DNA of 64,000 nucleotides from positions 346,076,823 to 346,140,822 of the forward strand of contig NC_058524.1 of the NCBI RefSeq assembly GCF_904849725.1, read 5' to 3'. The DNA is from Hordeum vulgare subsp. vulgare. Its lineage: Eukaryota > Streptophyta > Magnoliopsida > Poales > Poaceae. This document shows positions 11,151-23,360 of this stretch, piece by piece; positions within the stretch are counted from its first letter, which is position 1, and the number at the start of each line of letters is the position of its first letter. The position numbers and the translations under genes were made by a program. The notes below the pieces were generated by a model. The model was not told where the DNA came from and searched no databases. It was given only the letters and a program-made list of their open reading frames with translations.

Positions 11151-11354
11151 AACTATGATCTCAATAATGTGTGTCTGTAAGCTTTATGCTATACTCTTAT
11201 CAGATGTCAAGTATATGCCCTACTTGCCACTCCTTCAGTTATGTATTGTTATGATTATCTCGATTGCGAAACGTTTAGATGCGTCCCTTTCCCTCTTGAG
11301 GCCTCGCCCCCAAATAAGGAAAGGGTCGCATCTTAATCGTTACAAGCCGCAAGG

Positions 11355-13167
11355 ATGGCAACCAAATGGGCCCAGATCATCGCGGAGACACAGCGACGAA
11401 GTGTTGAGGGATGGCGGCTTGAATGACAATAACGGGCTTCCAATGCGATTCACCAGAGGAGGAATCGCAATCGTCTGCCAGCCGATCTGAACCCAACTTG
11501 ACTCTTCGATAGCCCACATATGCCTGGGATGGAGCCTAACCGGCCATGGCAAGTCGCCCAGCGTGTTGACCCGGCTCAGCCACCTCCCAACCCATAGGCA
11601 CCTCAGCCAGCGCCCGCTCAAGCATCGGGCTTTCAGACGCCGCGGGGTCACTTCTCAAACCCGTTGACAATGTGCTAGTAGCGACCCGCAACCTTGAATC
11701 TCTCCCCATCCATGGAAACTCTCTGGCTGAGGTAGAGGCAAGGAGCGACATTGAGATGTTGAAAACGGCGGTGGTCCAACATGCACAGTATTCGTATAGC
11801 CGCGAGCGGCTACACTCCACACCCCAGGCAAGTCACACCAGGAGTCGTCATGATGACCCGCCCACAGTTTCCAGTAGTGAACGACGACGTCCTCCGCAGA
11901 TCAACCAGCCCGGAATACCCGACACACGGGCTCAAGACCTCGTAGATGCAGCACGAGCCGCCCGCCTGATGGAGACGGCGGCCGCGGTGGGTCAAGGTTA
12001 TCCGGCTTATGTGTTACCTTCCCCCACGCTGGCTGAGTCAGGTGGCAGGAACATTGGGATACCCTCTCTATCACACGCCCTCCGCAACGAGCGTATGCCG
12101 TAGGATTTCAATGGCCCACGCAAAGTTCACAATTACACGTCGGATCTAGAGTCGGGGCATGGATTGAAAGCTACGAGCTTGCAATGGATATGCTTGGTGT
12201 GAATGGGGCAGTGTGGGCCAAGTATTTTACAATGATGCTTGAAGGGAGGGCACGCACTTGGGTGAAGAACCTGCCGCCCAACTCCATCAACACCTGGGGC
12301 GAGTTGAATGAACGTTTCGTTTAACACTTCAGAGTGACTTGCAAGCACCCGATGACTATCATCGACTTGGAGCACTCTGTCGAGTGCCCGGATGAGTCGG
12401 CCCATCACTGGATGTGGCAGGTTGCAGAGGTGATCCACTCATCAGATGGCATTTCCGCGGCTTAGGCGATGCTGATCTTGGAGAAAAACTGTCACTACGA
12501 GCCTTTGGTGTTGAAACTCGGGCGACTCAAGCGCAAGGTGCAAGACATGGGGGAGTTGATGGACACTATGACTAGGTATGCCGAGTCAGACGATACCAAA
12601 GATCCCGGGGAGGATGATACAAAATCAGCACCGACATGAGGGGCGAGTCATCCAAAGGCCACCCTCAGTTCCAGGGGCGAGGCAACTACAACCCCGCGCG
12701 ACAAGGTAAGAAAAGGTAGCAGGAAGGCGCCACTGGTTTCGTTGCCAATACTAACGCTGGGACAGGAACCAGCGTCAGAAGAAAAGGGGCTTCAGCGGGA
12801 AAAAACCTTGTAACTATCATGGGATGCTCAAGGGCCCCTGCCCACAGCATACCACCGTAGAAGGTTCATCAACCCATTCTTGCGAAGACTGTTATGTGAT
12901 GCAGGAGTTTCGTGCTGAAGCGCTCAAAAATGGGCAAGGAGGCAATCATGGCGGACACCCAGATCACTTCTGTCCGCGCGGTTCACACAGAAGCCCGTTT
13001 GATGGTTCTCCTAACCCGGGCCCACATGGCGGGTCAGAGGCCAACGCTGGGCAGTATCAGGTCCAGAACGGTCGACAATTTAATGCGCTGGGCGGTTTTC
13101 AGCAGCAACTTCAACAAGGCGGCTCCCACCAGCAGAATGACAGTGGTGGTTTCAGAAAAATCCTAAG
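11355..13167 (+). pseudogene. gag: Tat/gypsy gag (decayed)
   Basis: This is the structural capsid/nucleocapsid protein of the right Tat element. The likely start is the ATG at 11355, whose first residues (MATKWAQIIAE) lead into a Pro/Gln-rich region. A retrotransposon gag core is recognisable at about 12170-12320 (AKYFTMMLEG, then ARTWVKNLP), but a TAA at 12322-12324 interrupts it. A Cys/His-rich segment (CNYHGMLKGPCPQH, from 12809) lies in another frame near the 3' end. At least three frames are needed to follow the protein, so it cannot be made as one chain. It is followed directly by pol on the same strand. Confidence 0.8.
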
Positions 13168-13170
13168 AAG

Positions 13171-15119
13171 TTGAATGGTGGGCAGTATCACGTGTTCACC
13201 ACCAGCACTTGCAAAAGGGACCAAAAGGTCAGGCACAGAACTTTCAACGTTATTGAGCCAGCGCTCCCCAGGTACCTCAACTGGTCTAAGCAGCCCATTG
13301 TTTGGAGTAGGGAGGATCACCCACCCCGGGTTGACAACCCTGGCGACTTAGCTTTGGTCGTGGCGCGGGGGCTGTACCCTCTCCAAGGTCCGCATGGAGA
13401 GAGGCAACAACATCAACATCTTATACTACGATACTTACCAACAGATGAATTTCTCGAAAGGCGATTGATGCCATCCTCCACGGTCCTCCATGGCATTGTC
13501 CCGGGTAAGTCGGCATACCCTGTTGGGCGGATCAAGCTTAATGTGGCCTTTGTCACAGAGTCTAACTACAGGAGCAAGTACCTAATGTTTGAGGTGGTCA
13601 AGATCAAGAGTCCTTACCACGCGCTCTTCGGTCGGCCGGCTTACGCCCGTTTCATGGCCCGCCCATGCTATGTCTACCTCAAGCTCAAGATGCCGGGCCC
13701 TATAGGAACTATCACGATCAGTGGAGATCGGAAGATAGCTCAAGAATGTGAAGAGCGAGACGCAACTTATGCTGAGTCGGCTTGCGCAGCTGAGGAACTT
13801 AAGTTTCATCAGGCCAATGTTAACCCGGCGGATATGACTCCACTCAAGAAACCCACGATTGATTCAGAGCCGCCCCTCAATTTCAAGCCGAGAGATGACA
13901 CTAAGTTGGTGGATTTCACGCCCAGCGACTCCTCCAAGCAATTCACCATTGGGATGGGTCTGGATCCCAAATAGGAAAGCGCGCTCATCGAATTCATCCG
14001 TGAGAATCGGGACATCTTCACGTGGAAACCTTCTAACATGACGGGTGTACCGAGAGAATTCGCCGAGCACCACCTTAACATTGATCCTAAGATGAAGCCG
14101 GTTTGGCAGTATCTTTGCCGGTTTAACAAAGAAAGACGTAAAGGGATTGGGGAGGAAGTCGCCTAGCTTTTGGCCGTCGGATTCATTGTCGAGGTTTTTC
14201 ATCCTGAGTGGTTGGCCAATCCGGTTCTGGTACTGAAGAAGAATTGTACCTTCCGCATGTGCATTGACTACACCGACCTCAACATGTCTTGCCCGAAAGA
14301 TCCTTTCCCCCTCCCTCGGATTGATCAAAGCATTGACTTACAGCGGGTTGCGAGCAAGTGTGTTTCTTGGACGCTTACTCAAGATATCACCTGATCAAAA
14401 TGGCTTTGGAGGATCATGAGAAGACGTCGTTCATAACTCCCTTTGGAGCCTTTTGCTATGTATCTATGCCATTCGGGCTCAAGAGCGTGGGGGGACTTTT
14501 CAACGCTGCATCCAGAATTGCCTGCACAGTCAAATTGAGGGCAATGTTCATGCCTATGTTGATGACATAGTGGTGAAATCCCAGAAGAAAGAATCACTAT
14601 TGGAGGACCTTAAGGAGACTTTTGACGACTTGTGCGTATATCAGATGAGGCTTAACCTGACCAAATGTGTTTTCGGAGTTCCTGCAGGGATGTTATTGGG
14701 CTTCTTGGTGTCGGAACGAGGCATTGAAGCTAACAAACAAAATCAAGGCGATTACTTCACTTGGCAAGCCGGCCAACATCAACCAAATTCATCGCATGGC
14801 AGGTCGTATTGCAGCTCTAAGCCAGTTCATAAGTCGCCTTGGGGAGAAGGCCATTCCTCTTTATCAATCGCTCAAGAAAACATACCGTTTTGTCGGGAAG
14901 GATGAAGGCAATGAAGCTTTCGAGGCCTTGAAGAAACAACTGGCTGAGCCGCCTTTCTTAGCTGCTCCTGTTAACAGAGAGCCTATGCTCCTGTACATTG
15001 CTGCCAACTCTAAGGCGGTAAGCGTAGCAGTGGTCGTCGAGCACAGGGAAGAAGGAAAGGAATATCCGAACCAAAGGCCGGTATACTTTGTCAGCGAAGT
15101 CTTGACCCTCTCCAAATAG
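13171..15119 (+). pseudogene. pol: Tat/gypsy pol: protease region, reverse transcriptase, first RNase H
   Basis: The protease region lies at about 13390-13700. At the expected active-site position I read MERGNNINIL from 13394, without the usual Asp, so the enzyme is probably dead. Reverse transcriptase follows (LVLKKNCTFRMCIDYTDLN, then FITPFGAFCYVSMPFGLK), with the catalytic YVDD intact at 14555-14566. The retroviral-type RNase H/connection segment is at 14760-15115 (FLAAPVNREPMLLYIA). Stops at 13972-13974 and 14164-14166, and frame changes near 14360, 14480 and 14700, break the chain. The order protease, RT, RNase H, then integrase is the gypsy order. Confidence 0.88.
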
Positions 15120-15140
15120 CATTATCCACACTGGCCGAAG

Positions 15141-15689
15141 TTGGTTTTGAGGATCTTCATGGCGAGTCGAAAACTAAAGCACTATTTTCAGGAGCATCCA
15201 ATCATGGTAGTCAGATCCGCGCCGCTCGGTGAAATTATACAAAATCATGAAGCAACTGGGAGGATTGCTGAGTGGGCCATTCAGCTTGGTCCCCATCATG
15301 TGAAATATACACCCCGCACGGCCATCAAGTCTCAGTCCTTAGTGGACTTCATCAACGACTGGACCGAGCTGCAAATTCCCGAAGATAGACCTGACCACAC
15401 GTATTGGACTATCCATTTTGACGGGTCTAGGCAGCTGGAAGGCTCGGGGGCTGGCATGGTATTAACTTCACCTCAGGGTGACAAGTTTTGCTATGTCCTC
15501 CGAATCATGTTCCCGTGTACTAACAATGCACCGGAATACAAATCTTTGCTCCATGGGCTTAGAATTTCCAAAGAGATGAATCTCAGTCGAGTCAAATGCT
15601 TGGGCGACTCAGATCTGGTGGCACAGCAAGTCTCTAGCACGTGGGATTCGAGAGATCCTTTGATGGCGGCTTACAGGCATGCCGTGTGA
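15141..15689 (+). pseudogene. pol: Additional RNase H domain (aRNH) of Tat pol
   Basis: After the connection segment, a second RNase H-like domain begins with IHFDGSRQLEGSGAGMVL (about 15411-15464). It continues through NNAPEYKSLLHGLRISKEM to LGDSDLVAQQV. The conserved acidic residues D (FDGS), E (PEYKS) and D (GDSD) are present. A second, host-like RNase H is diagnostic of the Tat lineage (Ogre/Retand relatives) of plant gypsy elements. It would act on RNA in RNA-DNA hybrids. The frame closes at 15689. The segment up to 16177, joining it to integrase, has stops. Confidence 0.75.
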
Positions 15690-15967
15690 GACGTGGTGGG
15701 TCACTTTCATGGTTATCAAGTTGATCATATTGATCGTCTAATCAATGAGGCAGTTGATGCTCTTTCATGACTTGGGTCGCAACATAAGCCGGTTGCCCTA
15801 ACATCTTTTTGGATATTTTGCATAACCCGTCGGTGAAATTGCCTTCGGAGGAGGACATAACGGTTCCCGACCCCGAGTCTCAACTTGTGGCGACTCTCTG
15901 TACCACTCCGGATTGGGCGGTTCCTTACATGGCATATCTGGCATGAGGCGAGTTACCTCCTAATGAG

Positions 15968-17167
15968 TTGATGGCCCGCCAAATTATCCGGCGATGCAAA
16001 TACATGGTTATACATAAAGGTGAGTTGCACAAGCGAAGCACTTCTGGAATCTTTCAAAGGTGCATCTCGTTTGAAGAAGGGTCTGCGATTCTTAACGACA
16101 TTCACGTAGGTGATTGTGGTCATCATGCCGGGTCGCCCTCTTTGGTATCCAAAGCCTTTAGCATGGATTTTACTGGTTGACAGCTCATGCACATGCTGAG
16201 GACATAGTGCGCAGATGTGATGGATGCCAAAAATTTGGGCGTCACATGCATGTGTCGGCTCAGGAACTGCGGATGATACCAATTACATGGCCTTTTGCGG
16301 TTTGGGAAATGGACATGGTTGCCCCCTTCAAGATGTCATCTAACAAAAAGACTCACCTATTGGTGGTGGTTGACAAGTTTACCAAGTGGGTTGAAGCAGA
16401 GCCGATTAGTAGTTGCGATGCAGACACGGCCATCAAGTTCCTCAAGAAGTTGATTTTTTGCTTCAGGTATGCTCATAGTATTATTACTGATAATGGTACT
16501 AATCTATCCAAAGTCGCCATGCAAGAATTTTGCAAGAAAGATCACATCCGGCTTGATGTCTTTGCAGTTGCACACCCCCAAAATAACGGACAGGTGGAGA
16601 GGGCGAATCTATAAATTTTGCGGGGAATCAAGCCCCGACTTATGATGCCTTTGCAACATACTCCGGGATGTTGGGTTGAAGAGTTGCCTTCGGTTTTTAT
16701 GGAGCATGAGGACCACCCCTAATTGATCTAATGGTTACACGCCCTTTTTCTTGGTCTATGGAGCTGAGGCGGTGTTACCAAGTGACATCAGACACGACTC
16801 ACCATGAGTCGCCACTTATGTAGAGAAAGACAACGAGCTTGCGCGTCAAGATTCGTTGGATGCCTTGGAGGAGGAACGCGACTCGGTATCATCATGATCA
16901 GCGATTTACCAACAAGACTTGCGACGCTATCATAGCCGCCGAGTCAAAAGCCGAGTCATTCAGTAGGGCGACTTAGTGCTCCAGTTGATTCAGGATCATA
17001 CTCGTATGCATAAGTTATCCCCTCCGTGCGAAGGACCTTTTTTTGTCAGCAAGAGTCTTCACAATGGTTCCTACTACCTGATGGATCTTCGCCCAGATAG
17101 GTCAACAACAGAGATTGAAACAACCCGGGCTTGGAACATTGCCCACTTACCACCTTACTATACTTAG
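15968..17167 (+). pseudogene. pol: Tat/gypsy integrase (broken)
   Basis: The zinc-binding N-terminal part is at about 16000-16230 (KRSTSGIFQRCIS, then DIVRRCDGCQKFG), across a frame change near 16175. The catalytic core at 16290-16615 keeps all three acidic residues: D in WEMDMV (16312-16314), D in ITDNGT (16489-16491) and E in GQVERANL (16597-16599). A stop after ERANL (16612-16614) ends the open frame. The C-terminal segment resumes in another frame at 16976-17167 (EGPFFVSKSLHNGSYYL). The enzyme would join element DNA to host DNA, but this copy cannot make it whole. Confidence 0.85.
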
Positions 17168-18251
17168 AGGCCCTGGCTCCTTATCTGTGTACAAAATTTA
17201 GTCATTGTAATCTCCTTCTATATATATAAAGCAATAAAGCCGGCGCCCACGAACTTCCGGGTCTCTTCCGTTTCAGCTTCTTGAGAGCATGAGTCTTTAT
17301 TGTTTAATAAGTCGTCCAAGCATGGACGCTATCAGCATCAAAGAGCAAAATTCGCCATGCTGCGCTTATTTCAAAACTGGGTGATGGTACGCCAAAGAGA
17401 ACCAAAGTTGCCATGTTGCACGGTTCAAACATAGGCACCCTATATGGTTTTGAGAATTAAGCCGGCTTACTTGGGGGCTACTAGCTCCCAAGTCATTTTG
17501 TAGTAAGAGCGTAAACGCTTCTATAATCCTATGTCTGGCTTTTCCCTAATCGTAGGACACATGAGGGCTTCTTCCCATTAAGTTCACCTCAATACACTCT
17601 TGGCTAGCGAAAAATTAACGCATTACAATGGTTATACTGGACTGTGTGTTTGGCGACTCGCCCTATGGTCCCATGTACTCTTGGCGTGTCAATCCACTTT
17701 TTGGACCCTAGACATGCCTAGGTTAAAACATGAAGGGTGCTAGCGGGAGCCGACATATGAAAAATAGACAAACCATGGGTTCACTGAACCTGCTTCACTG
17801 AAGCTTGACTCGCACGTGATCAACCGGTCTAAACAACTCAGGTTGTTGCAAAAGCCTTCCTGGGGTAGCACTAGACTCTTGCAAACTCGTCCTACCCTGT
17901 CGTGAGTCATTGAGCCGGCAACCTTTATGACTACAAAGTATCTTTGTAGCATAGCCAAAGACTTTCATAAAAACTCCGTTCTAAACCGCAGCGACTCATT
18001 GAGCCGGCTTATCTTTTCTTCTCTGATAAACATTGAAACGTATTATCTATCAGACCTGGCAAAAGCACCCAGCAAGGCGATTCATATTAATGAAAGGGTG
18101 AGACTTTAAAGTCAGCACAAGGTACCGTTATATCATAATATTGTTTCAATCTCTAGCCTATTACATGGCTCAGAAGGCCATATCAGGTGACATAACCCGG
18201 CCTTGGATAATCAAACTAAATTCCGCGGCTGATCTTCACGTCACTCCTGAC
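17168..18251. other. Spacer between Tat pol and the antisense gene
   Basis: This is non-coding sequence after pol, containing several ACTCGCC and GGCGACT words typical of this element. TATATATAAA at 17220 is AT-rich but has no gene attached. The 3' end of the antisense gene (minus strand) lies just to the right. I see no RNA gene. Confidence 0.5.
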
Positions 18252-19337
18252 TCAAGCCACCTCCGAATTATCCTGCCTCGAGCTTTTGCCATCTTGGATC
18301 TGTAAGTCGCCGAATTTCCAATTGCAATTGGTCAAGGCATGGAACTCGTCCTCTTCAGTCAAGATGGTGGATAGATCGGCATCGGAGTCAAAAGGATGCT
18401 TACGGCGCTGCGGGGTCAGGACGGTGATTTCATATGAAGGAGGAGTAACCCGTTTGCTGTGCTCATCATAAGCCGCCTGATATTTGCCTAAATACAGGTC
18501 GGCTGCCAGTTGAGGCGCCTCGAAGTGAGATTCTTTTAGACAGCGATGGTAATCCTCTTCGGTAAACTCTGACCCGTCGTCTTTCAGCTTTGGAAATCCC
18601 CTAGTTATTTCTTTCGGCTTAAGATCTAGAGCATAGGCCAAGCACCGGCTTAAGGCGGTTAGTTCTCCTTTGCGGGCGGCTGACCTCTTCAGCTTCTCCA
18701 TCTGGGGTGGCAGCATGGACAAACAGCCCAACATATGCTTGATGGATGTTATTGGCTCTTTGTTACCCATAAAGACCTTCATAGTAATCACGCCACCAGT
18801 GTACAGCTGCTCCTTCAAAGTATATATTGCCTTCAACTTCAAAATGAAATCATTATGAAGAGTGGCGGCTCGAGGACCTGCAGTAAAGAGGCACCATCAT
18901 AAGTCGCCGGAAGGTCGTACAACACGTCTTTAGAAGCGAATAATCGATACTTACCGAACACAACATGGGCCATCTTTGAGATATGATGTTTTAATCTGGA
19001 CACCTCTTGCATGGCGACATTCATTTTTTCTTTGGCATGTTCCGCCCTTTTTAGGAAGGCAGCTTGCTTAGTGTGGGCCTTGTTTTCAAACTCTTTGTGC
19101 TCTGCCTTCATTTTTACCATGTCACACAGTGCAAGGAAAAGCCTCTCTTCGAATTTAGCTCGAGCATCCTGCTGTTCAGCCAGGCTTTGTTTCAAGCCGA
19201 CCACAGTTGAGTCGGCCTGAGTCAATGATTCCTACAAAAACATCAGGGAAAGCAAGTTTCAGGACCATTGCAAGCAACATCCCTAACACTTGGGGGGCTA
19301 ATGTATGATTCATTTTTTGTAAGGTAATACCTTCAAG

Positions 19338-19633
19338 CAAGACCCGACTCATCTTTACAAAAGATAACCCAGCCCTTGGGGGCTACAAGTTGAAGCTTTT
19401 CTTAAGTATATAGTAAAGACCCGACTCATCTTTCAAAAATTTGACCCGACCCTTGGGGGCTACAGGTTGAAGCTTTTCTTCAAGTATAAACTAAAGTCCC
19501 GACTCATATTTCAAAAATATGACCCAGCCCTTGGGGGCTATAGGTCGAAGCTCTTCTTCAAGTATAAATTAAAGACCCGGATCATCTTGAAAAAAGAAAT
19601 AGGATGACCCGACCCTTGGGGGCTACACGTTGG
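19338..19633. repeat. 76-78-bp intronic tandem repeat, four units
   Basis: Units start at about 19338, 19414, 19492 and 19570. They carry the same core as the left array (GACCCGACTCATCTTTC, then CCCTTGGGGGCTACA) but a longer spacer (TTCTTCAAGTATAAA). The array lies in the 19232-19723 intron of the antisense gene. Confidence 0.9.
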
Positions 19634-20665
19634 AATATTACACAAAGAATGATTCGTCATGGATGACTCGCCCTTTGGAGGGCTATTGGGAGGACATGTC
19701 AAGAAGGTTAACATGTATCATACCTCATGTTTTCTTCGCATCATGTTAACCAAGCTTTTTTCCATTCCGTGGCTCATCTCCAGGCGACTCACAAAACCAG
19801 AGTATAGTTCATCAAACTCCAATTTCTCATAATTGGGAAGCTTCAGTTTTGTGATGTCTTTATCTACAAAGACTAAGGCGTGTTTGGATGCATGCTTGGT
19901 TATAATCGCAGTTGCAGGCTTAGAATAACCAGTACCAGTTACGACAACTGCATCCGGGTCAGGTATCATATCTTCAGCCACCTTATGAGAACCAGGCAGG
20001 TTGAGCTCTTGAGTTAAATCCTATTGAGGACTTGGAAGCTTGTCCCGGGATGTCAGGAAAATCATCAAAGGCCTCGACATGATTTTCAGCTCGTTCCTAT
20101 TGATCTTCTGGGATGGAGGTACTCATTCCAAATATTTTAGGCGCCTTGGGAGCAGAAGATGACTCGCCGGTTTTCCTCTTTTTTGCTTGAGCCCTACGGA
20201 ATGGTGGCACAAATGTTAAAATAGAAACATTGACATCCAAAGGAAACATTTTAATGAAGGAACTTACCCCTGAAGGAAGATCAATGGGGGAAGAGCTGAG
20301 GCAGCTAAGTCGCCAGATGAAGGAGGTGAAACCTGTTGGATGTAGGATTGAAAGAATGGGTAAATTGCGAGAATGGTTTGCACAGGAGGAAAGGATGCTT
20401 AATAAAAATGTACCTCGCTCTGTCGCTTGCGACCAGCCGTTTTATCGGGCAAGCCGGACAAAAGGTATCCAGAATGACTTCGAGTATGACACTTGGGCGT
20501 AAAACTCGCCTTCTTCAAAAGGAAATTGGGATCCAGATAAGCATCCCGGTGAGACAGGGGAACTTTCCTACAGATTTGCCTTGCCGGCTTGGGAGGAGAA
20601 GAGTTTGAGTCGGAAGAAATGGAAATTACCTCGACATCTTCATCTTGGCTTTCAAACTCATCATC

Positions 20666-20732
20666 CTATAAATATAAGCAGCAAAGCATGAGTACAAGTT
20701 AGATTAAAGCAATAAAGACAAAGAGCATTTAC
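20666..20732 (-). other. Conserved 67-bp intron of the antisense gene
   Basis: On the minus strand the exon ends CAGAG, the intron starts GTAAATG and ends TATAG, and the next exon starts GATGATGAG. The left copy has the equivalent intron at 2212-2284 with exon ends CAGAG and GACGATCG. The intron sequence has diverged while both borders are kept, which supports real splicing in an ancestor. Confidence 0.65.
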
Positions 20733-22555
20733 CTCTGATTGTTCTTCGGCGACCCAAGACTCGCCCACAACGGATGACTCATTTGCAGTGGCCTTGCCTT
20801 TGTTTTTCTTTTTCTTCGGGGCGGGTTTGGTCATTTTCTTGACAACTGTCTTGGGCCTTCGGTTCTAGAAGGTCGAACCCCTCTGATTGACATAATTAAA
20901 GCCCAGATCAGAAACAAGCGTGAGTATATTAAAAAGCTAGAAGGGCGAGTTGATATGTTTTACCTCTAGAGACGGGTTAGAAACACAGAAAGGTTTTAGG
21001 CCGATTTTGGAGCAGGTCTCAACAGGCTCGCCACTTAGCCTCTTCACAATTTCAACAATATCTTCTTCTTCAAGCCTCACGTTATAAAAGCATTGAGGGT
21101 GGTTTAAGTGGCCATTGAATTCACACATTAAGCCGTTCTGGCAGCTCAAAGGCATGATTCTCCACTCCACCAAAAAGCAGATCAGATCGATCCCGGTAAG
21201 ACCATTGACGGTAAGTTCCGTGAGCTTTGCAAAGACAGAGACAAATGAAGCTTCTTCTTCTTCGGTTAGCTTTTCAGGGAACTTGAAATCCTTGGGCAGA
21301 CATTCCTCCCTGAAACTTGCTAAGGGGTTCTCGTTGGGTGGAGAAGTGTCGCGGCAGTAAAACCAAGTTTTTGCCCAACCCTTGGGATGTCTGGGCAATA
21401 TAATAGCCAGGAACCAGCATTCTCGTCGTTGCTGGATGTTGACTCCCCCAAGCTCTAGGCAGGGCCTGTTGGCAAACTCTGTTTGGCGGTTCAGATAAAA
21501 GAACTTCATGAACAAAATTACGGTAGGCTCTATTTGCAGGTAAGACTCGCAGAACACTTGGAATTAGCAAAGGTTGCTGATGGAGTTTGGCCCTAAGTCT
21601 TGGGGATGGAGTTTTAAGAAATGCAAGGCGTCCCTGAAAAACTTTGAGCCGGGCGGTGTGAAGCCTCGCTCAAGATGATCAGCAAAAACGACTACTTCCC
21701 CTTCGCTGGGTTGCGAACGTTGCTTTCCTAGGGCGGTTCGCCAGCCGATCTTTTCTTTGGGTGCAAGATTGCCAACTTTCACAAAATTCGCAAGATAGGC
21801 ATCATAAACTTCTTTTGGCAACCAGTTGCACTTAGAGATGGAACCCATGACTGCAAGCATGAAAGGAGGGGGACGGAGATCTGCATAAGAAGGATTGGTG
21901 GGTCATCATGACGTACTAAATGGTAACTTGCCGGCCAACAACGGAGATCATGTCTAAAGGGAAATTGTGACTCGCCACGGCATTGAGGGAGGGTTGCAAT
22001 TGTAAAAAGTTCCCTTAGAATATTTCTAATCAAGGGCAAAAACGTTTCTAATGCCAAGACAAAGGTATACGGATCTACGGGTTATTCTATCGAGGAAAAT
22101 AAACTTGCCGAAATAAAAGTGCTAAGAACACGGGGACACTTTGGAGCAGTGTGGTGGTCCTGTGGAACAATGGGGGGAACAAGATATTTACTAAGGATTG
22201 TTGACGGGAATACCGCAGTTCATTGCTAAGAAGAAGGATCTAAAGCCCGTACCTATACGGGTCGATGGCGTGATGAGCCAACGCTCATGGAGTTCCGGTG
22301 CTACTCCAAGAACTAGGGAGGTTCGAGATTTAGATCTATTGGAGAAGAAAGAGTTACTTGATGAGGGAAGGCGATGACGGAAGCAGGCCGCGGAGGTTTG
22401 CCCCAATGACCACTCCCTGGATCAGCCCAAAAAGCAGCCGGTCCGAAACAGAGGTTCGGTGGTGGCACGGTGTTTGTAACGCGAGCTTGAGGAACAAGAC
22501 GTAGTGGAGGCGATGGAATAGAGGTAGGTGGGAATGCTCCTCTCCCCCGTGCGGC

Positions 22556-22564
22556 TATTTAAAG
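22556..22564 (-). promoter_or_regulatory. TATA-like site upstream of the antisense gene
   Basis: On the minus strand CTTTAAATAG lies about 700 bp before the ATG at 21848. The left copy has only a degenerate equivalent. With a probable leader intron (acceptor-like TTGCAG just before the ATG) it is a candidate promoter and no more. Confidence 0.3.
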
Positions 22565-22774
22565 ACCTAGGGCAGAAATCGAAATGGCAGGCGCGGGAGT
22601 CAAGGAGGCACATTGAAAACCGGAAATTATGGCGCCTAGATTCTCGTGATGACAGGATAAGACAAAAGATCCGTTGGAAGTGATGTCATCAAGATCCATG
22701 AAATAGTGGAGAAGATGACTTCATCAATAAAGACCTGGCGACTGAGGCGATTTATGAAGATTCACTATAAATTT

Positions 22775-23060
22775 GCCGTCTGGCTTTGCCTTTCCGTCTG
22801 CTGACACATGGCAAAGAGCTTCTTTGCCATCAGCTGGTACAAAGCAGACGGCAAAGACAACACCTAAGGCAAAAGCTTTCTTTGGCGTCGGTCTTCCCTT
22901 TGCCGTCGGCCAGCGAACGACAAAGGAACCACATGCGGACGACAAAGGGAAGGCAGACGGCAAAGGGGGTGCCACCCTAGCGGCCGGAGCCCACCCCACC
23001 CCACCCACCCCTTTGCCGTGTGCCACCCAGCCTTTGCAGATGGCAAAGGGGGCTCCCTCT
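22775..23060. repeat. Left subterminal TTTGCCGTC repeats of the CACTA element
   Basis: Multiple copies of TTTGCCGTCTG and its complement GACGGCAAAG occur in both orientations within the first 300 bp. The same motif fills the other end (26204-26730). Subterminal repeats of this kind bind CACTA transposase in the families where this was studied. Here binding is inferred. Confidence 0.8.
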
Positions 23061-23079
23061 CTAACGGTGCATAGCCCCC

Positions 23080-23360
23080 CACCCCATCCGCTAACGGCTC
23101 TCGCGCCCACTGCCCGCTCTCTCTCTCTAGCCCTGCCCTCTCTCTCTCTCGCCTGGCCACCTCCCGCCACCGCCGTCGTCGGAGCCGCCCCGCCCCCTGC
23201 CGCGCGCCCCCTGTCGCCCCCTGCCGCGTGCCCCCTGCCCACCCTACCGCGCGCCCCCTGCTGCCCCCTGCCGCGCGCCCCCTGCCCCCCTGCCGTCGTC
23301 CACCGCCCCCCCCCCCCCCGGCCGTCGTCCATCGCCGCCCACACCACCCCGCCGGTGAGT
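23080..23360. other. C-rich, CT-rich segment of the CACTA element
   Basis: Runs of GCCCCCTGCC and CTCTCTCTCT dominate. Long open frames occur on both strands only because stop codons are rare in such composition. No domain is recognisable, so I annotate no gene. Confidence 0.6.

Larger units (their letters stand above)
7628..11344 (+). mobile_element. Sukkula-like LTR block between Tat LTR and gag
   Basis: The 3' end (AAAGGGTCGCATCTT at about 11320, then TTACA at 11344) resembles the end of the large Sukkula LTR of barley and wheat as I remember it. No credible reading frame occurs in the block, as expected for a long LTR. The left boundary is unclear: I could not find the expected 5-bp duplication of AGCCG, the bases after 11344, near 7628. 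The block may be 5'-truncated, or mixed with the remains of the Tat leader. It is followed 10 bases later by the Tat gag start. Confidence 0.5.
18252..21848 (-). pseudogene. Antisense gypsy-associated gene, right copy (near-complete)
   Basis: Same gene as at 1-3406, here with its 3' end. Exon 1 runs from the ATG at 21848 (MGSISKCNWLP) to a GT donor at 20962-20963. It carries the Transposase_28-type domain (GFTPPGSKFFRDALHFLKLH, then WFYCRDTSPP, FPEKLTEEEEASF and NHPQCFYN). One in-frame stop near 21563-21566 interrupts it. Introns with GT and AG ends lie at 20666-20732 (67 bp) and 19232-19723 (492 bp). The final exons (19231-18252) encode a charged, probably coiled-coil region ending near 18252. 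Exon order and splice sites match the left copy. The function is unknown. It lies after pol, opposite to it, where other Tat-lineage elements also carry extra ORFs. Confidence 0.72.
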
